This document shows positions 34,964 to 44,382 of a stretch of 64,000 bases of DNA, piece by piece. The stretch comes from Gluconobacter frateurii (lineage in GTDB: Bacteria > Pseudomonadota > Alphaproteobacteria > Acetobacterales > Acetobacteraceae), in the NCBI RefSeq assembly GCF_002723955.1, contig NZ_BEWN01000001.1, forward strand, positions 992,001-1,056,000. Direction: 5' to 3'. A program made the translations under genes and the position numbers. Below the pieces are notes generated by a model that was not told the DNA's origin, ran no database searches, and saw only the letters and a program-made list of their open reading frames with translations. The number at the start of each line of letters is the position of its first letter. Positions within the stretch are counted from its first letter, which is position 1.

Positions 34964-35713
34964 TTACGAGGCTATGAGTGCCCGGAGCTGCGCATGCAGC
35001 CAAGGGTACAGTTCCTCGCCTTTCGTGTTGAGCCTTGCTTTCAGGTCGCGCGTCGTATCGTCGGCCAGAATTTCGAGCGCCCCTGCGGCAATGCCGTCAT
35101 AGGCCTGTGTCACGACGCTCGTCGCACTGCTTTTCGGAATATTCCGGTTCTTCGTCATCGGCGTGTCGATCATGCCGACCAGAAGGCCTGTCACCTGCGT
35201 CTTCTGTCCCTCCAGCGCCATACGCAACCCGTTGGTTGCCGACCACAGCGCCGCTTTCGAGGCCGCATAGGCCGTCGGTATGCTGATCCACGCCGCGGAT
35301 GACAGGATATTGAGCATCGTTCCTCCGCCATTGGCGCCGAGGACCGGTGCAAAGGCATTGGCAACGTTCAACGTGCCGAAGAAGTTCGTATCGAAGATGC
35401 GCCGTGTCTCCTCCTCGGGCTGAAGCAGGATATCGGCTTCCGGTGCGATGGCTGCGTTGTTGATGAGCAGGTCACAGTCAGGTGCGCTGGCGACAGCACG
35501 TGCGATGTCATCGGCCTTCGTGATGTCAAGCGGCAGCGGCACGATGCGAGCGTTATCCCAGGCCTTGGGCTGCCGGGCCGCCGCATAGACGCGGCTTGCC
35601 CCTCGTTGAATGGCCTGCCTGACAAATTCTTCCCCGAGACCACCATTAGCGCCGGTCACGAGCACGACCCGGTCCTCCAGCGTGCGGTGGGTCTTGTCGA
35701 TCGGCTGCGTCAT
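34964..35713 (-). CDS. SDR family oxidoreductase
   Basis: A 249-residue SDR with TGANGGLG near the N-terminus, LLINNAAIAPE, and YAASK (active site). The subgroup is like the SDRs paired with TetR in Rhizobiales. I start at MTQPIDKTHR (35713), which has GGAG 9 bases upstream; an ATG at 35728 is also possible. It is divergent from the TetR gene at 35794, and GGGGAnnnCCCC palindromes lie between. Confidence 0.88.
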   Translation of the reverse strand: MTQPIDKTHRTLEDRVVLVTGANGGLGEEFVRQAIQRGASRVYAAARQPKAWDNARIVPLPLDITKADDIARAVASAPDCDLLINNAAIAPEADILLQPEEETRRIFDTNFFGTLNVANAFAPVLGANGGGTMLNILSSAAWISIPTAYAASKAALWSATNGLRMALEGQKTQVTGLLVGMIDTPMTKNRNIPKSSATSVVTQAYDGIAAGALEILADDTTRDLKARLNTKGEELYPWLHAQLRALIAS

Positions 35714-35733
35714 CCTGTAGTTCTCCATCAAGT

Positions 35734-35769
35734 GGGGACAATCCCCGAAACACTATCCGGGGACTCCCC
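35734..35769. promoter_or_regulatory. Twin GGGGAC...CCCC operators
   Basis: GGGGACAATCCCC (35734-35746) and GGGGACTCCCC (35759-35769) are two inverted repeats sharing GGGGAC and CCCC arms, 23 bases between centres, in the gap between the SDR and tetR starts. Probable binding sites for the TetR protein. Confidence 0.72.
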
Positions 35770-35793
35770 CCGATTCGTCAAGCGAGGATATCG

Positions 35794-36435
35794 ATGACCG
35801 CCGAGCAGGACACAAGCCTGGCCATGCCGCGTCCCATGCGCGCCGATGCGCGGCGCAACCGGGACGCGATCCTTGCGGCCGCACGCGCCACATTTGAGGA
35901 GGAAGGCGTTCTCGCTTCCCTTGACGGCATCGCCCTGCGTGCGGGCGTGGGCAATGCGACGCTGTATCGAAACTTTCCGACGCGGGACGATCTGCTCGCC
36001 GCCGTGGCGTCGGTCAGCATCGAAGCTGCGCTGGCCGAAGCCGATGCGCTGTCCGGCTCGCTCGCCCCGAAGGAAGCACTGCTGGAATGGCTGATACGGC
36101 TCGCCTGGAGACTGCGCATCTGGCACGACCTGCCAACGTGTGTTGCTTCCGCCCAGGCAGATCCGCAATCGTCCATGGCGACGGCGTGCGCCGCGCTGGT
36201 CGACAGGACGGCGGTCTTTCTCCGGCAGGTAACCCTTTCTGGAGATGCCGCGGGCACTGTGACCGCGGCGGACGTGTTTGAACTCGTCCTGGCGTTGTCC
36301 TGGGCGGTCGACCGGTTCGGGGACGATGAACCGGCCGCACGCAGACGTGTCTCGATGGGAACTGTCGGAATTTTCGGGGCAATCGTCCTTGATGATGCCC
36401 GCACTGGTGCGCCAACAGACCATCATGCACGTTGA
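35794..36435 (+). CDS. TetR family transcriptional regulator
   Basis: A 213-residue TetR regulator with MRADARRNRDAILAAARATF (residues 15-34) and a helix-turn-helix at about 44-65 (GIALRAGVGNATLYRNF). It belongs to the same subgroup as the regulators at 34100 and 59742. It is divergent from the SDR at 34964. The ligand is unknown. Confidence 0.92.
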   Translation: MTAEQDTSLAMPRPMRADARRNRDAILAAARATFEEEGVLASLDGIALRAGVGNATLYRNFPTRDDLLAAVASVSIEAALAEADALSGSLAPKEALLEWLIRLAWRLRIWHDLPTCVASAQADPQSSMATACAALVDRTAVFLRQVTLSGDAAGTVTAADVFELVLALSWAVDRFGDDEPAARRRVSMGTVGIFGAIVLDDARTGAPTDHHAR

Positions 36436-36453
36436 GGCAGCCCCTAATCCGGC

Positions 36454-36609
36454 TCATTCCGATAAAACGCGCAAGGTTCGTTCGGCCACTTCCACCAGCG
36501 TACCGGACATAATGGGTTCAAAGCCCTTCAGCCAGGCTCGAGCGATTGCGGACACGCCCATTTCAGCCGCCGAAAAAGTCAAGGTAATCCCGAGCCATTG
36601 AGCGAACGA
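36454..36609 (-). pseudogene. Unrecognised C-terminal frame
   Basis: A minus-strand frame without start reads WLGITLTFSAAEMGVSAIAR, then GFEPIMSGTLVEVAERTLRV before a stop at 36454, and is cut upstream by a TAG. It looks like a real protein tail, but I do not recognise it. It lies between tetR and an SDR gene, another sign of deletion. Confidence 0.3.
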
Positions 36610-36649
36610 CCGCTATAGGCTGATAGAAGCAACTGCTTGCGTGCTCAGG

Positions 36650-37405
36650 CTATGGCCGTCCGGCCTCGCTCAGCCACTGTACCGCATCTTCGCCCGCAGC
36701 AATTTTGAGCGGTGCGCTCGGATCGGTGGCTGCCCGCCAGATCGCCGCTGCCACATCGGAAGCATGGGTCACCGGACCGCTCTCGTCGCGAAAGCTTGCG
36801 ATCATGCCTTCGATCATCGGCTTGTAGTCAGCGTTGTCCAGTCCCCGCAAATGCGGCATGGCATTGCTGCCAAAGCTTGTCTCGGGCGAGCGTCCCGGCA
36901 GGACGATATGCACACGCACGCCGAACGGCTTCATTTCGACTGCGAGGCTCTCGGTAAGTGCGTTCACGGCCGCTTTGCTCGCCCTGTAGACACCAACCAG
37001 CGGTAGAGGCTTGAGGGTTACGGTCGACGTAACGTTGATAATGGTACCGCTACGGCTTTGGCGGAACCTGGGAAGGATCGCCTGTATCGTCGCCAGCGTG
37101 CCGAGCGTGTTGGTTTCAAACAACAGGCGCGCTGTATCCGGTTCAATCAGTTCGATCGGCACGGCTGCGCCAATTCCTGCATTGTTGACCAGCACATCGA
37201 TCGCACCGGCTTGCTCGAACGCTTTGCTGATGCTGTCCGGATCGGTGACGTCGAGCGGCAAGACGGTGAGATTGGCTGACGCGGGCAGGATATCGGCCTT
37301 GGGCTGGCGCATCGTCGCGACGACGTGCCAGCCCTTCTCGAGAAACAGCTTTGCAGTCTCGAGACCGAAGCCCGAGGAACAGCCTGTGATAAGAACAGTC
37401 GGCAT
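36650..37405 (-). CDS. SDR family oxidoreductase
   Basis: A 251-residue SDR with TGCSSGFG (about residues 7-14), VNNAGIGAAVP, and YRASK (active site). The subgroup is the same G-F-G type as 12429 and 49511. GGAG 7 bases before the second ATG (37405) favours it over that at 37411. It is divergent from an AraC gene at 37505. Confidence 0.9.
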   Translation of the reverse strand: MPTVLITGCSSGFGLETAKLFLEKGWHVVATMRQPKADILPASANLTVLPLDVTDPDSISKAFEQAGAIDVLVNNAGIGAAVPIELIEPDTARLLFETNTLGTLATIQAILPRFRQSRSGTIINVTSTVTLKPLPLVGVYRASKAAVNALTESLAVEMKPFGVRVHIVLPGRSPETSFGSNAMPHLRGLDNADYKPMIEGMIASFRDESGPVTHASDVAAAIWRAATDPSAPLKIAAGEDAVQWLSEAGRP

Positions 37406-37504
37406 GGTCATGCTCCGAAGGTGTTTGTGGTCATCCAGATATGGCTATAAATCGACAGACCATCTATGCTTCTTCGTCTCGAATTCATTGGCGATAGTCC
37501 TGTT

Positions 37505-38410
37505 ATGACCGTTGATCCGCTCACTGAGATCGTGACCCTGCTCCAGCCTTCGGCCAGTTACTCCAAGCTTGTCGAGTACACCGGGCGATGGCGCATCCAC
37601 CGCAACATCGAGGGCAAACCCGTCTTTTTCGCAGTCCTGGAGGGCGAGTGCCGAGTGGTGTCGTCCGGTCGGCCACCAATCATCGTGCGAAAGGGAGATT
37701 TCGTACTGTCCCCGTCGACCAGCGATCACATCGTCGAAAGCATCGACGCGCCCTCGCATGGTATCGCAATGATGCCGACAGAGGTCGGCGAGGGGCGTTT
37801 TCGGGTCGGACCGCCGGACGGAGCCGTAAACCTCCGGATGCAGATCGGACTCTGCAGTTTCGCCTCACCGGACGCCGCGTTGCTCGTCTCCCTGCTGCCA
37901 GCGATGATCGTCGCCACCGGCAAGCCGCGGCTCGCACTTCTACTTCAACTGGTGGCGGATGAGACGCGCCATTCCCGCCCAGGACGGGAGGTGGTCCTGG
38001 AGCGCCTGCTGGAGGTGCTGCTCATCGAGGTATTACGGTGCGGGGCCGACGTCACCTCCATACCGAGTCTCTCCCGGGGGTTGGCGGATGATCGTCTCGT
38101 CGCTGCTTTGCGGGCCATGCATGCGCGGCCGGCGCACGGCTGGACCATTGCAGGCCTCGCCGCCGAAGCCGGAATGTCGCGCTCGGCGTTTTTCGCGCGC
38201 TTCACGCGTGTCGTCGGGCATCCGCCGATGGAATACCTGCTGGCATGGCGCATGGCTCTTGCCAGACGCCTGCTGCGCACCCGCGAGTTCGCGATCGAGC
38301 ATATCGCCACGCAAGTCGGCTATGGCTCGGGAAGCACATTCAGTACGGCCTTTGCCCGCCATGTCGGAATGTCCCCAATGCGATACGCCAGGGCCATGAG
38401 CACCAGGTAG
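37505..38410 (+). CDS. AraC family regulator (AraC_binding_2/cupin_6 type)
   Basis: A 301-residue AraC regulator. Its N-terminal cupin-like part carries VVSSGRPPIIVRKGDFVLSP (about 52-71), typical of cupin_6. The C-terminal double helix-turn-helix spans about 200-300 (WTIAGLAAEAGMSRSAFFAR then VGYGSGSTFSTAFARHVG). These regulators usually control an adjacent SDR or oxidoreductase. It is divergent from the SDR at 36650. An earlier in-frame start at 37466 is less likely. Confidence 0.92.
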   Translation: MTVDPLTEIVTLLQPSASYSKLVEYTGRWRIHRNIEGKPVFFAVLEGECRVVSSGRPPIIVRKGDFVLSPSTSDHIVESIDAPSHGIAMMPTEVGEGRFRVGPPDGAVNLRMQIGLCSFASPDAALLVSLLPAMIVATGKPRLALLLQLVADETRHSRPGREVVLERLLEVLLIEVLRCGADVTSIPSLSRGLADDRLVAALRAMHARPAHGWTIAGLAAEAGMSRSAFFARFTRVVGHPPMEYLLAWRMALARRLLRTREFAIEHIATQVGYGSGSTFSTAFARHVGMSPMRYARAMSTR

Positions 38411-38959
38411 CAGCGAGCGAACATCGAGATGCGTTGCCGTCGTCTGGACCTGAGAAGATTCAGAATCCTGCCGCGCGCTCAAAGCGCAGAACGCCGGCCT
38501 GCCGCTCCGGGTGGCTGATGTCGTTCGGATGATTGATCCCGTCCATCACCGGAACATCGGGAAAATCGAAAGGGCTAGTCCCGTCCAGACAGGCCATATT
38601 TACGCGTTCCCGATATCGGCTTTTCACATTCTCTGCTCACAAGCGGATAGACAGTTTACTCTCAAATTGGTCGTTTGCTCGGGTGAGAAGCAACTGATCT
38701 TGCAGACGCAAAGGCGGGTAGCTCGTGTCACGGTTCAGCGAGTGTCTTTCTGTCATTTCGGCTGGGTCTCGAATTCTCGCGATCCAGGGTATCGGATAAA
38801 CGTCGTAGGAACGGCTTCTGCGAAGATTCTTACACCCGCGACGAGCTGAAGTAGACGACGGACGCCATGATCGTCAGGTACTCTGACGGAGCGACAGGGC
38901 TGCTGCGAGACCATGCAAAAGTGCCATTCTGGTCCAGGAGAAATTCCCACAAATTTCCC
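38411..38959. other. 550-base stretch without a supported gene
   Basis: Between the AraC stop and the direct repeat at 38960. Open frames are short and without recognisable domains. It may hold decayed DNA next to the repeat. Confidence 0.4.
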
Positions 38960-39150
38960 GGCCTGATGGAAAAAGCCCTATGTCCGATAATGCTGGTAGC
39001 TTTACGGACATAGGGTTCTCATCCAAGAGAAAAAAGATTCTTGCATTTGAGTGTGTCAAACTTCTGGAAAGCGGGTCATTTGTGGTCGGATGAGGAGAGA
39101 GCATGGAAGATTTTCTCACGAAATCTGAGAAATAATGTTGGTAAACTGAA
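38960..39150. repeat. Direct repeat copy A, with 38-base resolvase-site-like core
   Basis: About 190 bases diverged-similar to 57005-57208 in the same orientation. The core, 38977-39014, has perfect 10-base arms (CCTATGTCCG and CGGACATAGG) around 18 bases. The left half-site TGTCCGATAATG resembles the TGTCYGATAA half-sites bound by Tn3/gamma-delta-type resolvases. Flanking matches include CAAGAGAA and TGAGGAGAG...CATGGAA. No resolvase gene is in the window. Function is inferred from similarity only. Confidence 0.6.
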
Positions 39151-39242
39151 ATAAAGAAATTTAATTTTGTCAAAATGGTTTGAATCCGGAATAATGACGC
39201 CTGATTTTTAGGGATTAATTAAATAAACTATACTTCAAATTC

Positions 39243-39540
39243 TTATATTTTACTTGCAAGACGATCCTGCGTCTTTGCCCTGAAATCGTAAGCATCATGA
39301 CCTTCATGGAACTGGCTTGAGAGTTCTCCGTATGTCCGGTTGACTATACGGCCACACTGAACGGCTGGTCGTTGCAGAAGTCGGTTTGCCCATGCCCTGT
39401 GCTGTGGATAGTCCTGAACGTTTAGGAACGTGGCCGCGTCATTATAGAGTCAGCCTTCTACGCCACGGGAAAAGGGCCATGTTGGCAATCGTATACTCTT
39501 CACCAGCTATGAAAGGGCTTTTGGCGAAGTGTCATGCAGC
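39243..39540 (-). pseudogene. YghU-like glutathione S-transferase, C-terminal remnant
   Basis: The minus strand reads FAKSPFIAGEEYTIANMALF, then after a frame change DAATFLNVQDYPQHRAWANR, RPAVQCGRIVNRTYGELSSQ and HDAYDFRAKTQDRLASKI to a stop at 39243. This is the end of a disulfide-bond oxidoreductase YghU/YfcG-type GST. The N-terminal thioredoxin domain is gone and one frameshift is present. Confidence 0.85.
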
Positions 39541-39819
39541 CCAATGGTGAGGCAAAGCCTAAAGCGTATCGGGTGTCCTCAATGCAACGGCGGCAACCCT
39601 CCCACAGATGCTACTTCCTGTAAGCAGAGGGACGACGTGGCAATTTTTATGGCCTGCCGGGAGATGAGGACATTGCTGAAACGATCCTGTTCGCGCTGAA
39701 AACACCTTTTCGAATGGAGGTTCCAGAATTGTTTGTCCTCCCGACTGAATAAGCTGGTGAAGAGAGCATGATTTGCAAGTCCAGGTCCCAAAACCGAGGC
39801 CCTGACGCCGAAAAAATGC
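39541..39819. other. Gap between GST remnant and LysR, nothing recognised
   Basis: About 280 bases. A 70-codon minus-strand frame is open but has no recognisable domain. Confidence 0.35.
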
Positions 39820-40713
39820 TTAAGTCGGAAATGCCTGCTGAAGCTCCGTTACGAATACTCGAAGCTTGGGTGCCATGACCGGGCCCGCGTTATAAAGCAG
39901 ATGCATGGGTCTGTCCGGAACTGTCCACTGAGGCAAAAGCCGGACAAGGCTCTTGCTCCTTATTTCTGGCAGCAGGGCCTGCTCATATCCCAGCAGGATC
40001 CCATCACCAGCAAGAGCCGCAGAACGCAGGACACTTGAATCATTACTGATAGTCTTGCCCGAGATGGTGACAGCTCGCGTCACGCTCCCTCGTGAAAAGT
40101 GCCACGTCGTTACAGGACCTCCGGCATTTTCGTACACGAGACACTGATGCGCGGTCAGATCTTCCGGCATATCTGGAATTCCATGTTTTTCCAGATAAGT
40201 CTGAGTGGCGCAGATGACGCGTCGATAGGGCGTCAGAGGACGACTGATGGCTGTGAGGTCCGTGTCCAGTTTGCCAATCCGGATGACGGCTTCATGTCCA
40301 TCCATGGTGGGATGGACCAGTTGGTCTGTCAGCGACAACTGGACCTGGACTTCTGGATATCTTTTCTGAAAGTCGTGAAGGAACGGAAGAAATACCGTTC
40401 GTCCGAAGGTAACGGGTACACTGACAGATAACGTTCCGCGCGGTGTACCAAGCGTATTGGCCGCCAGACTGTCCGCCCGATCGGCGCCCTTCAGCACAAG
40501 GCGACACTGCTCGCAGTAAAGTCGCCCCGTTTCTGTCAGGCTCTGACGACGTGTGGTCCGATGTAGCAGGCGTGCGCCAAGATGATGCTCCAGAGCTTCT
40601 ATATGTTTGGCTACCATCTGCGGCGACAGGGTCAGACGCTGAGCGACCGCTGCAAAAGAGCCCAATTCCACAACCTTGATGAAAATCTTCATGCTGGTTA
40701 GACGGTCAAGCAT
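39820..40713 (-). CDS. LysR family transcriptional regulator
   Basis: A 297-residue LysR protein with helix-turn-helix at FAAVAQRLTLSPQMVAKHIE (residues 20-39) and TTRRQSLTETGRLY after it. The effector domain starts near residue 90 (PRGTLSVSVPVTFGRTV). The nearest divergent gene is the MBL-fold hydrolase at 41211, but 497 bases separate them, so the pairing is less certain than elsewhere. A lost neighbour in the gap is possible. Confidence 0.9.
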   Translation of the reverse strand: MLDRLTSMKIFIKVVELGSFAAVAQRLTLSPQMVAKHIEALEHHLGARLLHRTTRRQSLTETGRLYCEQCRLVLKGADRADSLAANTLGTPRGTLSVSVPVTFGRTVFLPFLHDFQKRYPEVQVQLSLTDQLVHPTMDGHEAVIRIGKLDTDLTAISRPLTPYRRVICATQTYLEKHGIPDMPEDLTAHQCLVYENAGGPVTTWHFSRGSVTRAVTISGKTISNDSSVLRSAALAGDGILLGYEQALLPEIRSKSLVRLLPQWTVPDRPMHLLYNAGPVMAPKLRVFVTELQQAFPT

Positions 40714-41210
40714 TCATCATCCTCAGTTGTGACTGATGTCTCGTATAGACCATTTATCCTCGAAATAAGAGGAATATGCTGAACTCTCCGATTGATCGGC
40801 TAGCGCCTTCTCTGACAGAGAGCTTTGAAATGCTGTTTTTCTTTTTCGCATGGACCAGTCGGACGGCTCGGGGTGAGAGAAACATGGTGCGTCGCACGGG
40901 CTGTATCTCACGCGTCTGATCCAAGGAGACAATCTCTTGGCCTCCGGTCTTTTGAAGAACAACCACTGTAATCAGGCTTTCTGACCATGAAGGGTGACAG
41001 TTTTCAACGGATCGAAGCGATGATTGCTTGTAATTCTTTTACGTCCGAAGGCTTGATTTGTGATTTGCGGATTAGAGAACGGTCTCCGCTTTTCGATTGT
41101 CTGTCAGGCCGTATAGCTGGGGCCCCTTACCAGAACTGAAATCTCTTGTCCCCTTCACGATGATAGTGCCTGTTTCTTGCATAATCAAAACGAAAGAAAG
41201 CCCGATATTT
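40714..41210. other. 497-base gap, no supported gene
   Basis: Two overlapping minus-strand frames of 70-79 codons are open (around 40723-40966), but neither shows a known domain or a good ribosome site. No strong hairpin or repeat is seen. Confidence 0.4.
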
Positions 41211-42098
41211 ATGAACGCTCATCAATGGTATACTGTAGGTGATGCCCGTATCCTAAAAATTCAGGATCTGACGCTGTCAGCACTCTCCCCGGAACAACTG
41301 CTTCCAGACTGGGATGGCGGGCGTGCTCTTCAGGCTTATCCCCGACTGTCTGAAACGCTGGATGCTTCCGGAACGAAGATCCCGTTGAGCATTCATAGCT
41401 GGCTAATTGAGGATCGCGGCCGGAAAATTCTTGTCGATACGGGCGCCGGGAATAACAAGGCACGTCCTGCTGCACCGTATTTTGACCATTTGCGGACTGT
41501 ATGGCTTGAAAATCTGAGGCGCGCTGGTGTCCGACCGGAAGAAATCGATTTTGTTCTTCTGACCCATCTGCATGTCGATCATGTCGGGTGGAATACACGT
41601 CAGCAAGATGGGATCTGGGTTCCGACGTTTCCAAATGCTCGGTATCTCTTTTCCAAAGCCGAATACGATTTTTTCAGTGATCCCGCTCATGATACCACTC
41701 GCAATAAAACCAGTTTCATGACCCGCGAAGATAGCGTTGATCCCATTATTGCGGCAGGTCTTGCAGACCAGATTGACGTGGATGGGACGGAAATTCTCGA
41801 AGGATTTTCCTTTTACTCCACTCCTGGGCATACTCCACATCACGCATCTATTGTCCTGAGGTCCGGTACGGACTGCGCCCTCTTTACGGGGGACGTCATG
41901 CATCACCCTGTTCAGGTGAACGTTCCGGAATGGAATACCGTTTTTGACGCCGACCCATTGGCAGCCATTATGTCGCGCAAATGGGCCTTGAATTATGCCA
42001 TTGAGCATAACGCGACAGTATTCACAGCGCATTTTCCGATGACATCTGCTGGTAGAATAATGTCAGGCCACCAGAAAATAGACTGGTCTTTCCGCTAG
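41211..42098 (+). CDS. MBL-fold metallo-hydrolase
   Basis: A 295-residue metallo-beta-lactamase-fold hydrolase. The Zn motif is THLHVDHVGW (residues 118-127; His119, His121, Asp123, His124). Further ligands are His in TPGHTPHH and Asp in LFTGDVMHHP, with a late His in FTAHFP. The family includes AHL lactonases and other ester or lactone hydrolases; the substrate here is unknown. I start at MNAHQWYTVG (41211); the frame is open upstream but that part looks non-coding. A LysR gene is divergent at a distance. Confidence 0.88.
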   Translation: MNAHQWYTVGDARILKIQDLTLSALSPEQLLPDWDGGRALQAYPRLSETLDASGTKIPLSIHSWLIEDRGRKILVDTGAGNNKARPAAPYFDHLRTVWLENLRRAGVRPEEIDFVLLTHLHVDHVGWNTRQQDGIWVPTFPNARYLFSKAEYDFFSDPAHDTTRNKTSFMTREDSVDPIIAAGLADQIDVDGTEILEGFSFYSTPGHTPHHASIVLRSGTDCALFTGDVMHHPVQVNVPEWNTVFDADPLAAIMSRKWALNYAIEHNATVFTAHFPMTSAGRIMSGHQKIDWSFR

Positions 42099-42124
42099 CC
42101 AGAACACAACGCTTGTACAAGGCA

Positions 42125-42153
42125 GATGGCCGAGAAGAAGATATTCGGTCATC
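42125..42153. terminator. Hairpin between convergent genes
   Basis: GATGGCCGA (42125-42133) pairs with TCGGTCATC (42145-42153) through a G-T pair, with an 11-base loop, in the gap between the MBL gene and a convergent LysR gene. There is no clear T-run. A bidirectional terminator is possible. Confidence 0.35.
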
Positions 42154-42291
42154 TATCATAGCGTGTGTATTTCTTCTTCTCCGTCAGCCGGTCATATTCA
42201 GTTTCCTTACAGAGCCTGAATCAAAACCCATCTCAAAAAACAGTGGGTCCTGAGCGTAACTGGGAGCTGAATAGCCGCCAGGGGTCTCACT

Positions 42292-43221
42292 TTAAATCTG
42301 CCAGGTCGAAGGCAGGGCGGCAAGAAAGTCCATAACGATTTGCGTGCGTACAGGCGTATGGCGCTTCTCCAGACGTACGGCAGAAAGAGGCTCTTCAGCG
42401 ATCCGCCAGTTCTTTAATATCTCGACGACATGCCCACTACGAAGATCAGCTAGACCTAGCCATGCAGGTGCCCATCCGATGCCGAACCCGGCCCGAACCA
42501 TGCTCCAGGCCGCCTCACCATCGTCGAAGACATGCTTTGGTTGTGGAACATAACGTATGGCTTTTCCGTCCGCCGGTGACACAAAGCGCCAGTTTTGGAT
42601 TTGGCCTGTCCCCTTATTCCTGAAGCCGATCTGTTTGTGTCCTGCCAGATCCGCTGGTGTTTCTGGCACGCCGTGAAGCTGAAGATATTCGGGAGTGGCA
42701 CACGCTATCCAGGGGAACGAGTATAGCTTGCGGGAGATGTGGCCGGGTAGGCCGACGAGACTACCGGAACGGATAGCGAGATCAATGCCACGTGTAGCGA
42801 GGTCCGCCATTTCGTCACCGAGTTGGAGCTCGATATTGATTTCTGGATGTGCCTGCAAGAACGCAGGTAGTTCAGGCATGATACAGGCTCGCGCAAATGC
42901 TGTTGGAGCGGTGAGCCGGACACGTCCGCCGGCACTTTGGTTTCCCAATTCGGCAAGCGACGTTTCAATTTGTTCCAGACTGTCTAGCAAGTGACGACCC
43001 TGGCTAAGCAGTCGATCACCTTCGTCAGTAAGCGAGAGAGCATGTGTCGTGCGGTGCAGCAGACGAACACCATGCGTTTGTTCAAACCGGGCAAGAGCCT
43101 TTGACATAGCTGAGGTTGTGACGCCTGCCCGTCGAGCGGCCTCCGCGAATGAGCCCGCTTCGACGATGCGAACGAACCACAAAAGCTGAAGAAGGCCCGG
43201 AGACAGTGACGGTGTGGACAT
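42292..43221 (-). CDS. LysR family transcriptional regulator
   Basis: A 309-residue LysR protein. The helix-turn-helix is FAEAARRAGVTTSAMSKALA (about residues 25-44), followed by TTHALSLTDEGDRLL. The effector domain begins around 95 (GGRVRLTAPTAFARACI). I use the start MSTPSLSPGL at 43221; an upstream in-frame start at 43263 is possible. It is divergent from the small gene at 43308 across 86 bases and probably controls it and the DUF2000 gene. Confidence 0.9.
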   Translation of the reverse strand: MSTPSLSPGLLQLLWFVRIVEAGSFAEAARRAGVTTSAMSKALARFEQTHGVRLLHRTTHALSLTDEGDRLLSQGRHLLDSLEQIETSLAELGNQSAGGRVRLTAPTAFARACIMPELPAFLQAHPEINIELQLGDEMADLATRGIDLAIRSGSLVGLPGHISRKLYSFPWIACATPEYLQLHGVPETPADLAGHKQIGFRNKGTGQIQNWRFVSPADGKAIRYVPQPKHVFDDGEAAWSMVRAGFGIGWAPAWLGLADLRSGHVVEILKNWRIAEEPLSAVRLEKRHTPVRTQIVMDFLAALPSTWQI

Positions 43222-43307
43222 ACAGTCAACACTGACATGAACGCTGTTTAGCTTCAAGAACACCCTGATTGGTCACATATTAGTTCTTACTTAGGATGGA
43301 GAGAAAG

Positions 43308-43613
43308 ATGAAATACTTAGTCTTACTGACACCGGTCGCTGGGAAAACCCCCGATCAGTTCGCAGCCCACATGGTCGCCGAGATCAAACATGTGTGGGAG
43401 AGCTACACGGCTGGGGAACTGCGCGAATTCTACTTCTCGCCTGACCCTCAGGCGGTCACGCTAATTTACGAGATGGCCGATCGTGCTGCCGTCGAGCGCG
43501 AAGTGACGAGCCTGCCACTGATAAAAGCGGGACTCCTCGATGCGCAGATCGTCCAACTTGGATCCTTCCCGCAACTCAGCGTCCTTTTCGACAAGGCTCT
43601 GATTGCCCCCTAA
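43308..43613 (+). CDS. Small YCII/muconolactone-isomerase-like protein
   Basis: A 101-residue dimeric alpha-beta barrel protein. It opens MKYLVLLTPVAGKTPDQFAA and has LREFYFSPDPQAVTLIYEM, then LPLIKAGLLDAQIVQLGSF, a pattern seen in YCII- and muconolactone-isomerase-like proteins. No catalytic residue can be named. GGAGAG 5 bases before the ATG at 43308 is a good ribosome site. It is followed after 44 bases by a DUF2000 gene, and a LysR gene is divergent. Confidence 0.75.
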   Translation: MKYLVLLTPVAGKTPDQFAAHMVAEIKHVWESYTAGELREFYFSPDPQAVTLIYEMADRAAVEREVTSLPLIKAGLLDAQIVQLGSFPQLSVLFDKALIAP

Positions 43614-43657
43614 CTGCGGACATGGAAGTGAAGTTCTGTTCCTTATCGGAGTCAGAT

Positions 43658-44068
43658 ATGCAATTTGATACAAAGGTCGCCCTCCTTGTTCTCGACGATC
43701 TGGCGGTTTGGCAGAAGCTCAACGTCACAGCGTTTCTGGCAACCGGGATCGCGGGAGTGGCACCGGAGGCCATGGGCGAGCCTTACGAAGATGCGGCAGG
43801 CCGCACCTTCGCTCGCCTTCTCGGCCAGCCCATGATGGTTTTCGCAGCCACCCGCGCTGATCTTCAGCGTGCTCACCGCCAGGCAATTGCTCGAGGCTTG
43901 ACCACCGCTGTCTATGTAAAGGCGATGTTCTCGACTGGGCATGATGCGGCCAACCGCGCCGCATACCTGGCAGAGGACCCCGACGCACCGGAGTTGGTTG
44001 GGCTGGCGTTGCGTGGTCCAAAGAAGGACGTGGACAAGACCGTCAAGGGTGCGAAACTCCACCCCTGA
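43658..44068 (+). CDS. DUF2000 domain protein
   Basis: A 136-residue protein of the DUF2000 family (a peptidyl-tRNA-hydrolase-2-like fold of unknown function). It opens MQFDTKVALLVLDDLAVWQK with the family's LNVTAFLATG, EPYEDAAG, and ends LALRGPKKDVDKTVKGAKLH. GGAG 8 bases before the ATG at 43658 fixes the start. It lies 44 bases after the YCII-like gene and is likely co-transcribed with it under LysR control. Confidence 0.85.
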   Translation: MQFDTKVALLVLDDLAVWQKLNVTAFLATGIAGVAPEAMGEPYEDAAGRTFARLLGQPMMVFAATRADLQRAHRQAIARGLTTAVYVKAMFSTGHDAANRAAYLAEDPDAPELVGLALRGPKKDVDKTVKGAKLHP

Positions 44069-44109
44069 TCCCAGGCCCCTCGCACACCCATAACGCAGAT
44101 CGAAGTTCG

Positions 44110-44362
44110 AGCCCCATATTTGAGAAGCCAAGTTCCCAAGCGCTTGCCCCGTGATCTGCCTGATCCAGTACTTCGACCATATGCACCGGTCAAGGCGTGA
44201 TAGTCTTCTCGGATCAGATATCGCGGATCGAACCATGTTGTCCTTTGGCGCATGGACTGCCGCTGTGAATGGTCTTGTATTGGGGTCTTCAAAAGTCATG
44301 CAATCCCGGCAAGGGCGGGAAACCCCCATTCCCGTAAAGCCAAGTTTTACGCAATCTATATC
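44110..44362 (-). pseudogene. Aldo/keto reductase N-terminal remnant
   Basis: The minus strand reads VKLGFTGMGVSRPCRDCMTF, an AKR start, after which only scattered matches remain in shifting frames (for example IREDYHAL, QITGQALG). The catalytic barrel is absent. It lies between the DUF2000 gene and an MFS gene. Confidence 0.7.
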
Positions 44363-44382
44363 GTTACCCCTTAATGATCCGA